DNA of 64,000 bases from Hypoxylon rubiginosum (lineage: Eukaryota; Ascomycota; Sordariomycetes; Xylariales; Hypoxylaceae). The stretch lies in contig CADCXA010000031.1 of NCBI GenBank assembly GCA_902806565.1, positions 682,001-746,000 on the forward strand. Reading direction: 5' to 3'. The notes below the pieces were generated by a model that worked only from the letters and a program-made list of their open reading frames with translations, was not told the DNA's origin and made no database searches. Each line of letters begins with the position of its first letter. Positions within the stretch are counted from its first letter, which is position 1. A program made the translations under genes and the position numbers. This document shows, piece by piece, positions 10,843 through 21,393 of this stretch.

Positions 10843-12216
10843 ATGGGTCGGGGTGCATACGATACGACTGGCATACCTAGCATACCTAGACAGCGAGCTG
10901 AAGAATCCGAAACGCCATACTCGATTTGTTCCGCAGATACGCCATCAATAGAGGAGGGCCATCCGCTATTTCAACTGAAGGACACGTGCCTGCAAGTGGT
11001 CATGGCGGAATTCATGCAGGCTAGGGGCCGTGAGCAGGACCAGTCTGACAGGGCCGAAGGAATTAGTAGCACAGAAACATCATTTGGACACCCAAGTGAC
11101 CGTTCACGGAAACGAGGCCGCTCGTCAGATGGTGCCTCGGTCGTAACCAACGAAAAGCAAACCCACAGGGGCCCTGCTAAGCGGAGGACACAGGATCGCC
11201 GAGTTTGGCTTGCCTGTCCCTATGCAAAGAAAGACCCCATTCGATATCGCGATTGCTACAGTTACGACTTAAGCAGAGTTCGCGACGTTAAACAACATCT
11301 AATGCGTTGTCATAGCAAGCCGCTATATTGCCCAACCTGTAACGACACGTTTGAGGATGAAGATGAAAAGGATGCCCATATTCGTTCAAGGGCCTGTCCT
11401 CCTAGGCCCTCTATCGTCATAGAAGGTATGTCGGAAAATCAGAAAAAGGAACTGAGAAAAAGGGTATCGGCCAAGATGCAAGAGGATCAGCAGTGGTTTG
11501 CTGTTTTCGACATTCTCTTCCATCCGCACCCGCGCCCAAGAACACCATACCGGGATAAGGAGCTGTCCGAGGACCTCAACGTCTTCCAAGATTTCATGAC
11601 TGCTCAGGGACCTACTATTCTGGCCGAAGTCCTAGCATCTAAAGGGGTAATTGGCTCGAATTTACCCCAGGAAGAAAGAGATCTGGCTGCTTTTAAGAAG
11701 GAAATACTCGAGGAGGGATTGAACCGCATCATCGAGCAGTGGACGAACGACAGTGCGACAGCAATGGGCGAAAATAATACTCCTCATAGTCCACCTTCGT
11801 CTTTCACGGTGGATTCGGGTATCGCAATGCAGATTGATCGTTCACAAACAGCAGATGAGAGTCGCAAGGCTGACAATGAATCTGGATTTGGCCGTATCAA
11901 TGCTGGTATGGATAGTGAGAGACAAGGAGAGGACCAACATACATCTGTTCCTTTCCGCCAAGCACAAGATCTAGGGCTTGAGGCAGACATATTTCATACT
12001 GGCAGTGCCTCGGACTTTCGGTTCCAGTTCACGGTGGACAAGCCAGCCACGTCGTTAGAAAGGATACCAATCCATCTTAGTCACCATCGACCAGAAGTAT
12101 CCGTATCTCCGGCGACGTCTCAGTCCATAATACCATCAGATTATCCCACGCTCCTCCCTGCAGCGGATAGCTCTTTGGATCTGTATGACTTTGACATATC
12201 AGGCTGGCCGACTTGA
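10843..12216 (+). CDS. C2H2-type zinc-finger protein of filamentous ascomycetes
   Basis: One uninterrupted frame of 457 residues if the ATG at 10843 is used. An internal ATG at 11002 (MAEFMQARGRE) is also possible, and the frame is open a little further upstream without ATG. A basic, low-complexity N-terminus leads to the recognisable core at about residues 120-185: WLACPYAKKDP, then RDCYSYDLSRVRDVKQHL, MRCHSKPLYCPTC and a DTFEDEDEKDAHIRSRAC tail. This C-x-C/H arrangement occurs in many fungal nuclear proteins annotated only as C2H2-type. After it comes a helical segment (SENQKKELRKRVSAKM ... WFAVFDILFHPHP) and a long Ser/Thr-rich acidic tail. A regulatory or DNA-binding role is inferred; no target is known. 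No intron is needed. Confidence 0.72.
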   Translation: MGRGAYDTTGIPSIPRQRAEESETPYSICSADTPSIEEGHPLFQLKDTCLQVVMAEFMQARGREQDQSDRAEGISSTETSFGHPSDRSRKRGRSSDGASVVTNEKQTHRGPAKRRTQDRRVWLACPYAKKDPIRYRDCYSYDLSRVRDVKQHLMRCHSKPLYCPTCNDTFEDEDEKDAHIRSRACPPRPSIVIEGMSENQKKELRKRVSAKMQEDQQWFAVFDILFHPHPRPRTPYRDKELSEDLNVFQDFMTAQGPTILAEVLASKGVIGSNLPQEERDLAAFKKEILEEGLNRIIEQWTNDSATAMGENNTPHSPPSSFTVDSGIAMQIDRSQTADESRKADNESGFGRINAGMDSERQGEDQHTSVPFRQAQDLGLEADIFHTGSASDFRFQFTVDKPATSLERIPIHLSHHRPEVSVSPATSQSIIPSDYPTLLPAADSSLDLYDFDISGWPT

Positions 12217-13241
12217 GGTGGTAGGTAGCTTCGACATACTTTGCGATCTCGAGAACATCCCGATGAGAAGAAAAATCCATCCATCTAGCTTTAAACACCA
12301 CCCTGCACTCTTCCAAGCGTGATCTCATACACGACGAGAACACGCCGCGAGCGGCGTAAGATTACATCCAGCCAAGTTATATCAATCGAGATATGCCAGG
12401 ACCAAGATACAAGCTCCGGTAGCCCTTGGATGAACTGGATGAAGTAGATGGTAGCTGATGATTGAGCTGAAGCAGTCTTACGACGACCTAATCACAGAGC
12501 TATTGCCATTTTGGACCGTGTCGGCTATTCAATCGAGGGATCGACGTTACCATTGCCCAAATCGATACAATCCAGGCAGCATCGAGCCGAGAATACACTG
12601 TTAAATCCTCGATTGTGAGGGAATGAAGATTCACATATCGTCATATTGAGAGTTCTGTCGATTGCCGCGTCGAGAATAGTTGAAAGAAGGAGACGAAGCG
12701 AAGAACCCCGCCTGCTCAAAAACAGCGAGCTCACCTGAGTCACCTAAGCCGCCCAAGTCAATTCGCTTAATTACAATACCGTATCGATTTAATTTGGAGA
12801 AGTGCATACGATACCCCAATAACCAGCAATTCCTCTTAACTCAATCCTTCCATTGGAGGCGCTTAACCTTCGATGACTTATCGGTCTCTTTTGAACGATT
12901 TCTAAATATTGGGCTAGGTCGAAGCTCTAGAGACCAACACGAACTGTAACAATAACTTGCGCCTCGATGATCACGAGATCTAGACGGCAGATTGTGGTCC
13001 CTGACGGTCACCCCCACTAGAAATCGAGATTCACTATCCAATGAAATAGAGCCCAGAGACGATCGGCCTAACATGCTACCCTACCCGGTTCTGAATACGA
13101 AACAACGTCTCGATGGAACTTTTATGCGCTGATGAATAAGTGTTTGCTATGACGAACCTGCGAACTCGAAAAATCCACTTCGAAATGTAATCTTCTTCAA
13201 CTTCTTCAACTTCAATCCTATCTACATTCGTTTATAATACC
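12217..13241. other. intergenic, no gene seen
   Basis: Short frames on both strands (12525-12949) lack coding character. The final ~60 bp carry a CTTCAACTT tandem repeat (13196-13212), probably the leader of the GH5 gene. Confidence 0.45.
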
Positions 13242-14801
13242 ATGGCGAGGTTTGGATTTCGGCATTGGTTACCAGCATTTCTAGCAATCACCGGCACGTC
13301 CGGGACATTCGCTTCATCACATGTGCCGCGCGCGACGTGGCCGAACGGTCCTTTCGTTACTTCGGGCCGGTGGATTCAGGATGCGGCCGGTTCAACTGTC
13401 ACCTACGTCGGCGTGAACTGGCCCGGTTCGCTCGACGCCATGATTCCGGAAGGATTGCAGTATCAGTCCATCGAATCAATCGTTTCTCGGATAAAGGGGT
13501 TAGGCATGAATGCCGTGCGACTGACATATGCGATCGAGATGATAGACCAATACTATGACAATGAGCAGACCGATGTCACCATCCAGAAAGCTCTCACAGA
13601 TGCACTAGGGCAGGATGGTGGAGGGTCAGTGTACGATAAGATTATATCTAACAACCCGTCTTTTAACACATCAACGACGAGATTGGAGGTGAGCTTATGG
13701 TTACCATATTGTGCCTTGAAAGCCATATACGCAGGCACGCTAACGAGCTAAAGGTTTACGATGCGATCGCTGCTGAATGCGCTAAGCAGGAGATCTACGT
13801 TCACTTAGACAACCACGTCTCGAAAGCGGGCTGGTGTTGCAGTCCTCTTGATGGGAACTCCTGGTGGGGAGACGAATACTTCAACGTCGATAATTGGACC
13901 CGCGGCCTGTCTTTTATGGCAAGTCGCGGGAAAACATGGACTAATCTCATGTCGATGTCTCTGCGAAACGAGCTTCGCATACCGCTAACTAGCGCTTCCG
14001 TCGCTAACACCTACAGCTGGGAGCAGTGGTACTCGTACGTCAAGCAGGGCGCGGTGGCCATCAACAAGGCCAACGCCGATGTTCTGATTTTCCTTTCAGG
14101 TTTGAATTCAGATCAGGACCTAAGCCCGGTGGTCAATGGCACGGCCTTGACACCTGGAACGGCCACATTCAACCGAGACGATTTTTCGGGATACGGGGAT
14201 AAGCTAGTCCTCGAATTACACGCATACGATAATATCATTGGTCCTGGCCCTAGCAATTGCACCGCCGTGGAAGAGAAACTATTCAATACTGGATTCAAGG
14301 CTTTGACAGACGATGCAGCGAACCAATTCCCAATGGTATTGACCGAATTCGGGCTGGTTCAGAACGGAACGGCGGCGCAGGACCCTTACGTATCCTGCTT
14401 GCTCGACTACGTGCCTTCCCGGAATGCTGGCTGGATGATTTGGCAGTTGGGTGGAAGCTATTATATCCGCGAGGGGACCCAGGATTTTGATGAGACCTGG
14501 TTAGTTTCGATCTATCCCTCTTCCGATCTATCGAGTACTAACGCCTGGATCTAGGGGTTTGCTAAACCATGACTGGACCGACTGGAGATCATCCGACTTC
14601 ATCAACAGCTCCTTGGCTCCTGCGGTGAAGAAAACCTTTACCATTAACAATGACCCCGACCCGAATAGCAGTTCCCCTGGCACGTCCGACAACGAATCTA
14701 AAGGGGCGAACTTGAGAAGCATGCTTACGTCGGGGTTATTCGATCTACCTCTGCCATTTCATACCGCGATATTGGCTACTTTGGTGGTTGTGTTTTACTA
14801 G
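13242..14801 (+). CDS. secreted, probably GPI-anchored glycoside hydrolase family 5 (cellulase-fold) enzyme
   Basis: Three exons, 13242-13688, 13754-14499 and 14555-14801, total 479 residues. A signal peptide (FRHWLPAFLAITGTSGTFA) is followed by GH5 landmarks: VTYVGVNWPGSLDAMIPEGL, GMNAVRLTY, the histidine block IYVHLDNHVS, acid/base Glu in MSLRNELR, the HAYDN loop, and nucleophile Glu in MVLTEFG. WMIWQLGGSYYIREG closes the barrel. The last exon ends in a Ser/Thr-rich linker, small residues and a hydrophobic tail (FHTAILATLVVVFY) without following charges, the pattern of a GPI-attachment signal. The protein therefore likely sits in the plasma membrane or wall. Fungal GH5 members of this kind act on cellulose, beta-mannan or cell-wall glucan; I cannot fix the subfamily. 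The gene converges on the asparaginase gene 173 bp downstream. Confidence 0.9.
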
Positions 14802-14974
14802 ATTGTATTATTTAATAGGGTTATCGGCTCATTGAACTTGATGGATATGATATACTACTACAATAATAACAACCTCCATTGCGACATCACGAAACTTCTC
14901 ACTGCTGGCGCATTCAATGTGTGCTTATTAAATCTTTTTTGGATTTCATTTTGCTACTGAATTATTCATATGAT

Positions 14975-16081
14975 CTAGCTGTCAAACTCGAATATGGTCT
15001 TCATCTGAGCAGTCTCATACCCAGCGTAAAGGGCCAACTGCAACATAATGCGCGCCTTCTGGGGGTTCAAAAAGCCACCTCCGTACCCAACGGACCCAGT
15101 CGGCTCTACATAGCCGTCCATCGAACGTCTGGAATAGACTACGGCCGTGCCGTTGTTCTCGATGACCGCCTCGATGGCCTCGCTTCCGGCATCAGTCCAG
15201 CCGCCAGCCCCCATGCCAGCCAGCACGAGCCCCTTGGCGCCGCTCGCCACGGCGGCCGACGCGAGCGCGGGGTTAAGCGCCTGGTGGCCGAAGAGGATGT
15301 CGACCTCGGGCAGGCTCGTGGCGCCGGCGACGTCGAAGTACGGCCTGCCGAGGGGTAAGGAGGGCGCGAAGTAGAACTTGGGCTTGATGTTGATGAAGAA
15401 GCCGAGGAACCCCTGCTCGGCCGAGCGGAAGGTGTCGAGCGAGTTGGCGTTGCTCTTGGTCGTGTAGAAGGCGCCGGCGACGCGGTCGTTGAGCACGATC
15501 ATGGCGCCCCGGCCCCGCGCGCCCGGGTCCGCGGCCAGCGTCACGGCCTCGAGCAGGTTGATGGGGCCGTCGGCGCTGATGGCGGTGGCGGGCCGCATGG
15601 CGCCGACGACGACGACGGGCTTCTCGGACCGGACCGTCAGGTCCAGGAAGAAGGCCGACTCCTCGAGCGTGTCGGTGCCGTGCGTGACGACGACGCCCTG
15701 GCAGTAGGGGCTGTCGAGCTCGGCCTGGATCTGCTGCGTCAGGTTCAGCAGGATCGCGGGCGTGATGCTCTCGGACCCGACGTTGGCGACCTGGACGCCG
15801 CGCACGTTGGACACGTTCCACAGCTGCGGGACGGCGGCGATGAGGATGTCGACGCCGAGCGCGCCGGCCTGGTAGCCCGTCGTCTGGTCGCTCGAGCTCG
15901 CGCTGCCGGCGATGGTGCCGCCCGTCGCGAAGATGGTCACGTTGGGCAGGCTCGCGTTGTAGGGCGTGCCGTCCCGCACGGACAGGTGGAAGCCGGCGGG
16001 GAGGGGAACGGGGGATCCCAGGGCGAGAGACGCCGCTGCCGCCGCCGCCGAGGCGAATGCGAGGAACTTGGAGGACACCAT
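14975..16081 (-). CDS. secreted type II L-asparaginase
   Basis: Single exon, 368 residues, starting at the ATG at 16081 that begins a clean signal peptide (MVSSKFLAFASAAAAAASLA, cut near LGSPVP). The frame is open further upstream, but that stretch is not signal-like. The enzyme hydrolyses asparagine to aspartate and ammonia. Active-site residues align with the E. coli type II enzyme: nucleophile Thr56 in ATGGTIAGS, Tyr70 in TTGYQAG, Thr136-Asp137 in THGTDT, and the Lys of TTKSN. Length and order match the secreted periplasmic/extracellular class. A role in nitrogen scavenging outside the cell is inferred. The coding sequence is strongly GC-rich with C/G-ending codons, which produces long shadow frames on other strands. 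A TATAAAT on the minus strand near 16186-16192 is a plausible core promoter. Confidence 0.95.
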   Translation of the reverse strand: MVSSKFLAFASAAAAAASLALGSPVPLPAGFHLSVRDGTPYNASLPNVTIFATGGTIAGSASSSDQTTGYQAGALGVDILIAAVPQLWNVSNVRGVQVANVGSESITPAILLNLTQQIQAELDSPYCQGVVVTHGTDTLEESAFFLDLTVRSEKPVVVVGAMRPATAISADGPINLLEAVTLAADPGARGRGAMIVLNDRVAGAFYTTKSNANSLDTFRSAEQGFLGFFINIKPKFYFAPSLPLGRPYFDVAGATSLPEVDILFGHQALNPALASAAVASGAKGLVLAGMGAGGWTDAGSEAIEAVIENNGTAVVYSRRSMDGYVEPTGSVGYGGGFLNPQKARIMLQLALYAGYETAQMKTIFEFDS

Positions 16082-16975
16082 TGTTGAACTTGACTTGACT
16101 GGGCTGATGTGGCTGGAGGAGGAGAGCGACGATTCGTGCCTGGCTACTACCTGCCTAAGAAATCCAAACGCAGGTACGCGCGACAATTTATACACAGAGT
16201 CGCATCGCGCGAATAAAAAAAAAAGAGAGCGTTCGGCTTATCTATGAGCTAGCTAGCTACATACCCAGGTACATATGTAATGCAATGCGATGCGCGATGT
16301 CATGGTCAAGCGATGCCGCGCCGGTCCGCTTCGAATTGGGGCGCCCACATGGCTAACTAGGCCTTGGCTCTGGGCTTCGTCGGAACTGGATTTCCTAGAA
16401 GAGACAACCCCGGACTGTAATCATGTCGAAATCGGGGTTGGGCTGGAGCGAGACCCTTGAAGTCGCGTGGGCGGTGTGATTTAAGAGGAAATTACGCATC
16501 TCGCACATCTCGCACATTTCCTTATCCTTATCTCAACTCACGACTATGTATTGAACTCTCGCCTGGGGTTCCCGGCAAGCGGAGAGCTAAGGGTCGTAGG
16601 GTCGAGCTATGTACATACAGGCCACGGCAACTCCGCAAGTGGCATCCGGAGTGTCGGAATTTCTCGCGGGGGCCTGCAAGTTGCCTTATCTCTTGCCAAG
16701 ACGAGCGGTCGGCGGGCTAACGAGTTGAGGATCTGGGCCAATCGCCGGCGCTGCCGATTTGGACATTCGGTCTAGCATTTTCTGGGGAATTTCTATTCCG
16801 AGAGACCTCTAACCCATGATAGATGACAAGGTTAAATTACGAACTCAAAAAAAAGTTTGAGTACATCATAAGTATCAGATACTGTCCATTCAAAGCCACG
16901 TTTCTAGTACGTTAAGTCAACTCTAAAGCAGCATCGTATGCTTGCATTTGGCTATCAAGTCCATCCATCTCAGCC
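16082..16975. other. intergenic between asparaginase and Hsp70-like genes
   Basis: Left ~150 bp is the asparaginase promoter. The remainder has no coding-like frame; small frames at 16457-16775 overlap and lack family resemblance. Confidence 0.5.
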
Positions 16976-19020
16976 TTACACGAATTCCGTTGTCACCGTA
17001 TCGTATCGTTTTCCTGCTACAAGTTAGACACAAGGCAACGAATGGTTCCTTATTGCGAATATGCTCACCCTCATATATCAGGGTGTACTCCGTCGAAGCC
17101 GATCGATAAACGGCTTCAATCTGAAACTCGAGGTCATAGTACAGAACTTTGTCGACTCCTAGGTTCTTGCCCAATTCACTCTCTGGGATGTCGTCTAGGT
17201 TCGCAGTTACATAACATAGAACTTGGACGTTATTATCTCGAGCTAATGGTGCCTCCTTTGACGACCTGTCGGCGAATACGGTAAATATGATCGAGCGTGG
17301 CCGACCAGTAGAGACGGGCTGGTAGTTGTGGAACGTTCTCGTAAAAGGTCGGTTTTCCGAGACGAGATCGCCCTGGTACGATTAGCTTGGTGATGACCAG
17401 GTCAATTCATAGGAGACTCAGCCGCACTCGATTGATACTCCAATCCATGACTAACACCATCCAGACCCCGGCCATACCATCATAGACCCTTTTCATATAC
17501 AACGATTCGTGCTTTTCGGAATCGTAATGCATCCAAACCTCATGACCATAGTGCTTGCGGGCACTTCTAGCCTTGATGGTAGGCACGTCATAATTCTTAG
17601 ACCGAGCCAAGGAGAGACCTTTCAAAACGGCACCGTTCACCGTGGATGCCCATGAATTCGGGGGCTGTATCACTTCAATTTCATTCCCAATAGATGAGCC
17701 ATCCCGAATGGCAACTTGCAACCTCTGCCTATATGTAAGTAAAAAACAAAGGAGGGGGGAAGCTCGAGCTCTATTACCTCTCGAAGATACATCGACGATC
17801 CAAAACCGCCCACGAGGAGAACTTTGCGAATAGATACGCCGCTTAGGGCAATCTGTTCTTTCACGAGGTGAGTGATTCTCACTACTTCAGGCTCGAAGAG
17901 CATATGCAACTCCTCTGCTTTTAGTACTAGTCGCCTTCTTCGGTTAATCCCAAGCTCTTCATTAGGACTCATATGCATAGGTATATAGAACGTTTCGTAT
18001 CGGGTCAAGGTATCCATGCTAAAACTCCTTTTTGTCTAATTGCACCAGTAAGTCATAGTTTATACTTTATAAAGGCATGAAAACAATTGGTTGGCACTCA
18101 CCTTTGTCTCAAAATGGTCAACTGCATCATGAAGCACATCTTCATTCCAACCCTCCTCGCTGCTGAATCTCGATGTGATAAGCTGAATAAATCGATCATT
18201 TATTCTTGAAGAGCCGCAGAAATCTCCTGTCCCCTCTGTGGCCTCAACAACCTCGAGCATAGGATCGAGGCTGGTGATGGTGTAAGTGATAAGATCTACC
18301 GTGCCGCCACCAGCATCGACGACGACAAAAGAATCACCGAGCTTCAAATCAGGCTTTACAAGCTGCTGAATGGAAGAGATTGCGGCAGCTTCAGGCTCGG
18401 AAACTAGTGTGGTTATGTGACCAACAGGGAGGTTCGGCACCCGCTCGAATGCATTGAGTGTTCTCTGCCTTGCATTTTCACTCCAAATGGCCGGTACGGT
18501 TAGAACAAAATGCAGCGGGACGCTGTTAAAGACGGGTTGGCCAATCTGTCTCTGAACGGTACGTTGGAAGTGTTGATAAAGTCCCGAGAGATAGTCAGTA
18601 ATATTCTGGTCAACGCTCTCAAAGTTGAGAGGCTTTCCGAGGTCTTCGACAGGGCGCCTGAATCGAGCCGGGTCGAGTCCACTGAAACTTCCCATTAACA
18701 ATCGCGCATCGACATAATCCCAATATCACCACTCACAGTTTGAATAGCGACAACACATCTTGAGGCGGGACGTCGTGGGGGATTTGATAACCCCACTCCA
18801 CCTGATTGTCGCTCAAGTATCGGAGTTGAGTGGGAACTTTGGCAGAATACATCCTTCCAGAGTTCGAGCGATTGCTAGGCCAGTTGGTAATCCAGGTACT
18901 TGTATTGCGCTGCATTGCTGTGTGAGCCCATCCAACGCCGGAGTATGTAGTACCAAAGTCTATGCCAACCACCAGTCGGTGGGCGGTATCATGGGTTGGC
19001 GTGGGTCTTGAGGTTTCCAT
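16976..19020 (-). CDS. divergent Hsp70-family ATPase (fungal Hsp70-like)
   Basis: Six exons on the minus strand: 19020-18737, 18681-18102, 18035-17778, 17724-17428, 17372-17069, 17013-16976; 587 codons (586 residues). Actin-fold nucleotide motifs are present: phosphate-1 loop VGIDFGTTYSGVGWA near residue 18, phosphate-2 VVVDAGGGTVDL, and adenosine motif VLLVGGFGSS. GTGDFCGSSRINDRF matches the GGxxGS-x-x-N-xxF segment of this fungal group. After the ATPase domain comes a short beta-rich part (HYDSEKHESLYMK ... ENRPFTRTFHNYQPV, then LEFQIEAVYRS) ending KRYDTVTTEFV, not the canonical substrate-binding domain and lid. No EEVD tail. These expanded Hsp70-like proteins are cytosolic; their clients are unknown. 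The fifth intron uses a weak GTGCGG donor but has a perfect CTAAT branch point and restores the family pattern. Start: METSRPT; upstream codons in frame look non-coding. Confidence 0.88.
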
Positions 19021-19646
19021 TTCTTCAGAGTTTTTTTTTGTTTGGCTGTAGTCAGATATATTGCCTTCTATGGTGAGGACTATTGGCTGGTTTAAATAAG
19101 TAAGATATACTAAACGACAAGTACATGGATAGATTCCTATAGATGCTGGGAGAAGGCTTCTCATCCAGCTGTCCCATCCGTCTTTGATGCAAATACACTC
19201 TGGTAAGACTAATAGGTTTCTGTCTTTAGGTGTGCACAGAAGATGCGTAAAAGACAAACAATTGATAATTTAAGATTGTAGATTGTTTACTGAGACTGAG
19301 TCTCTCTATTACCGTCGAAAGTTTGTTGTAGCTACACCGCAACTAGTCAAAGTCTAGATGCCTCTACTGCTCCTGGCCTAAGGGGAAAGATGCAATTATA
19401 TTTCCATATTTGTCAATATGTCGCTAAGATCCAACTGTTCCACGACTGTTTCACAATATCTGAAATCTTTAATCTGCACTTCGATGTGAAAGAACTCTGT
19501 GCATCATGACAAGCGATACTTGCGCACAAAGACCTGTCTATATAAAAGGGAGCAGAAAAGTCCAGGCTATATGAAAAATTACTTAGTCCAACATATTCTT
19601 AGACTGGCGACTTCAGTTCTAGATTCAACCTATAACCACGCTCAAG
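19021..19646. other. shared promoter region of divergent genes
   Basis: Head-to-head space between the Hsp70-like gene (minus) and the coiled-coil gene (plus). AT-rich, with a poly-T run near 19031-19040 and TATATAAAAG near 19539-19548, about 100 bp before the ATG at 19647. Confidence 0.45.
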
Positions 19647-21108
19647 ATGGATTCTCCGAAATGTTGTCTCAAGTTGATGCGTGACAAAGATATAGCCATC
19701 GAAAAGCAAGCCGAGGAGCTACGCGAAGAGCGACGACAGAACGAAGCGCTAAGACAAACGCTTATGAACAGAAATGTACATCTGGCTGAGTACCAGGAAC
19801 TCAAGGAAACGCGTCCCATACTTGAAGAACGAATTACTGTTCTTGAATCTCGCGCAAGTGAAAGAGTGGCACTTAAGGCGGCCAATGTCAAATTGCGCAA
19901 AGAGAATAACTTGCTTAGATCGGGCACCGAGGGAAGAGAGTCGGGAAGTAAAGAGTTGAAGGAAGCTAACGCTATACTCTTGGAGGGAAATACTAAGCTT
20001 CAAACTAATATCGAGGAAAAAAATGCACTCCTTCGGAGCAGTGAATATGGCCAGGATAGATGGTCCTTACACAACGCCAAGAACGTAAGTATTGGCATAC
20101 CCGTTTTAGGACCAAGCTAACCACAGGGTAGGATTACGACTTTCTTGTCTATCTAATTCAAAACTGGGTTGAGAATTGGTGTGGGCCTATTGATTACAGA
20201 GAAGACCTCCAAGCCGAAGCTATCGAATATGCCAGAAGAAACCAGGAAGCCATCAATGATTTTGCTGGTCGGCTTAGAAGCATAGTACCTGATATTCACC
20301 ATGCGACGGAACTTGGGCATGTAGATATGGATCTCATCACCGCCTTCATTTTTAGATATCTCTGGGATTCCATCTTCTCAACCTTTCTAGGCAACACTGT
20401 GCCCGAAGTGGTTGATGTGTTGGACAACATTGAAGACTCTCTGAACACACGCATCCACCCGGAGATAGGTAAGCAAGCCCTCGACTGTCTAAACATGGAG
20501 GGTACAATCTAACAAAAGGATATATAGGCGTATATCAAGTTGCATGCTGGCGGTCAAAAGCAAACCGCGGTTTACTTGCGCATCCGAATGTACAGATGCA
20601 TCGAAACCGTGTCGTACACGAAGTATCAAACGAACTGGCACGAATGCTAGGCTTTGCTAGGCGCGACAACACAGAAGAAGAGTTCGCTAGAAGCATGGCA
20701 GAGGACTTTGTAGAGCCTGCTATGACAATCCACGAGAATATAATTTCTTCGATCAGCCGCTACCGTTTTCAGATGGATACCTCCCACTTCCAAGCCGGTA
20801 AAAGGTTTGGCGGTAAGGTAGCCGACCTCAAGAATGTGCGTTTATTTGATGCCACTTGGAACAGCGGCCCCTTCAGTATCGAATATCTCAATCCTCAACC
20901 CAGTGCCAAGGACCTCCGAAGGCGGCTTCTTGTAGTATGCTCGGTCTGCCCGGGTTTGATGGTCACCACGATCAGCGACCAAAGCACAAACACGAATGAG
21001 ACTATAGCATGCCCAGAACGAATTCTTGTCGCCTGGAACCCAAAAGAAACACCGAATGGCCAGCAGTCAAGTTCATGGCTTTACAACATTGTCTCAGCAT
21101 TAAGTTGA
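19647..21108 (+). CDS. unrecognised coiled-coil protein
   Basis: Three exons: 19647-20084, 20132-20468, 20528-21108, giving 451 residues. Residues ~10-140 are a strongly charged heptad-rich coiled coil (KQAEELREERRQNEALRQ, ILEERITVLESR, LRKENNLL). The remainder is a globular, partly aromatic region: LVYLIQNWVENWCGPIDY, then IFRYLWDSIFSTFLG, and HRNRVVHEVSNELARMLG. I do not recognise a family or catalytic motif. Intron 1 is only 47 bp, and its acceptor (GGTAG) was chosen because it alone gives a continuous coding frame. The gene is transcribed away from the Hsp70-like ATPase and is followed by the RBR ligase gene in the same direction 285 bp later. A structural or adaptor role is possible but unsupported. 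Confidence 0.68.
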
Positions 21109-21223
21109 AAGCGCCAAAGCCCATTCTGTCGGCCTGCTACAAATGTAAGGCGACTCGGAATGTACTTGAAGTTGGTAAGATGGCTCTAGAACAATAGACT
21201 GTAGGGGAGAATACCAAGGTACC

Positions 21224-21233
21224 TACCTAGGTA
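21224..21233. repeat. palindrome TACCTAGGTA (one of four intergenic copies)
   Basis: A perfect 10-bp palindrome. Further perfect copies lie at 30470-30479, 57806-57815 and 62250-62259; partial copies occur near 8345, 24559, 41967 and 52697. All perfect copies are outside coding exons. Confidence 0.8.
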
Positions 21234-21393
21234 CACATAGACACAAGTTGGCCTTGTTATCAGTTCAAAGGATGACTATAAGAACTAAGAGTCCCACCCT
21301 CCCGTAGATAATGCTATTGTTACCAAATCCAACACTATTCTTAATTGGAGTTCTCACAATATCGTTGGCTTATATTATATTCTCCTTGTTAAG

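Noticed and set aside
15273..15821. 182-codon Arg-rich minus-strand frame inside the asparaginase gene
   Set aside because: Shadow of the GC-rich asparaginase frame; composition is almost only Arg, Ala, Gly and Pro.
16082..16195. N-terminal extension of the asparaginase frame
   Set aside because: The extension has no family resemblance, whereas the ATG at 16081 starts a clear signal peptide.
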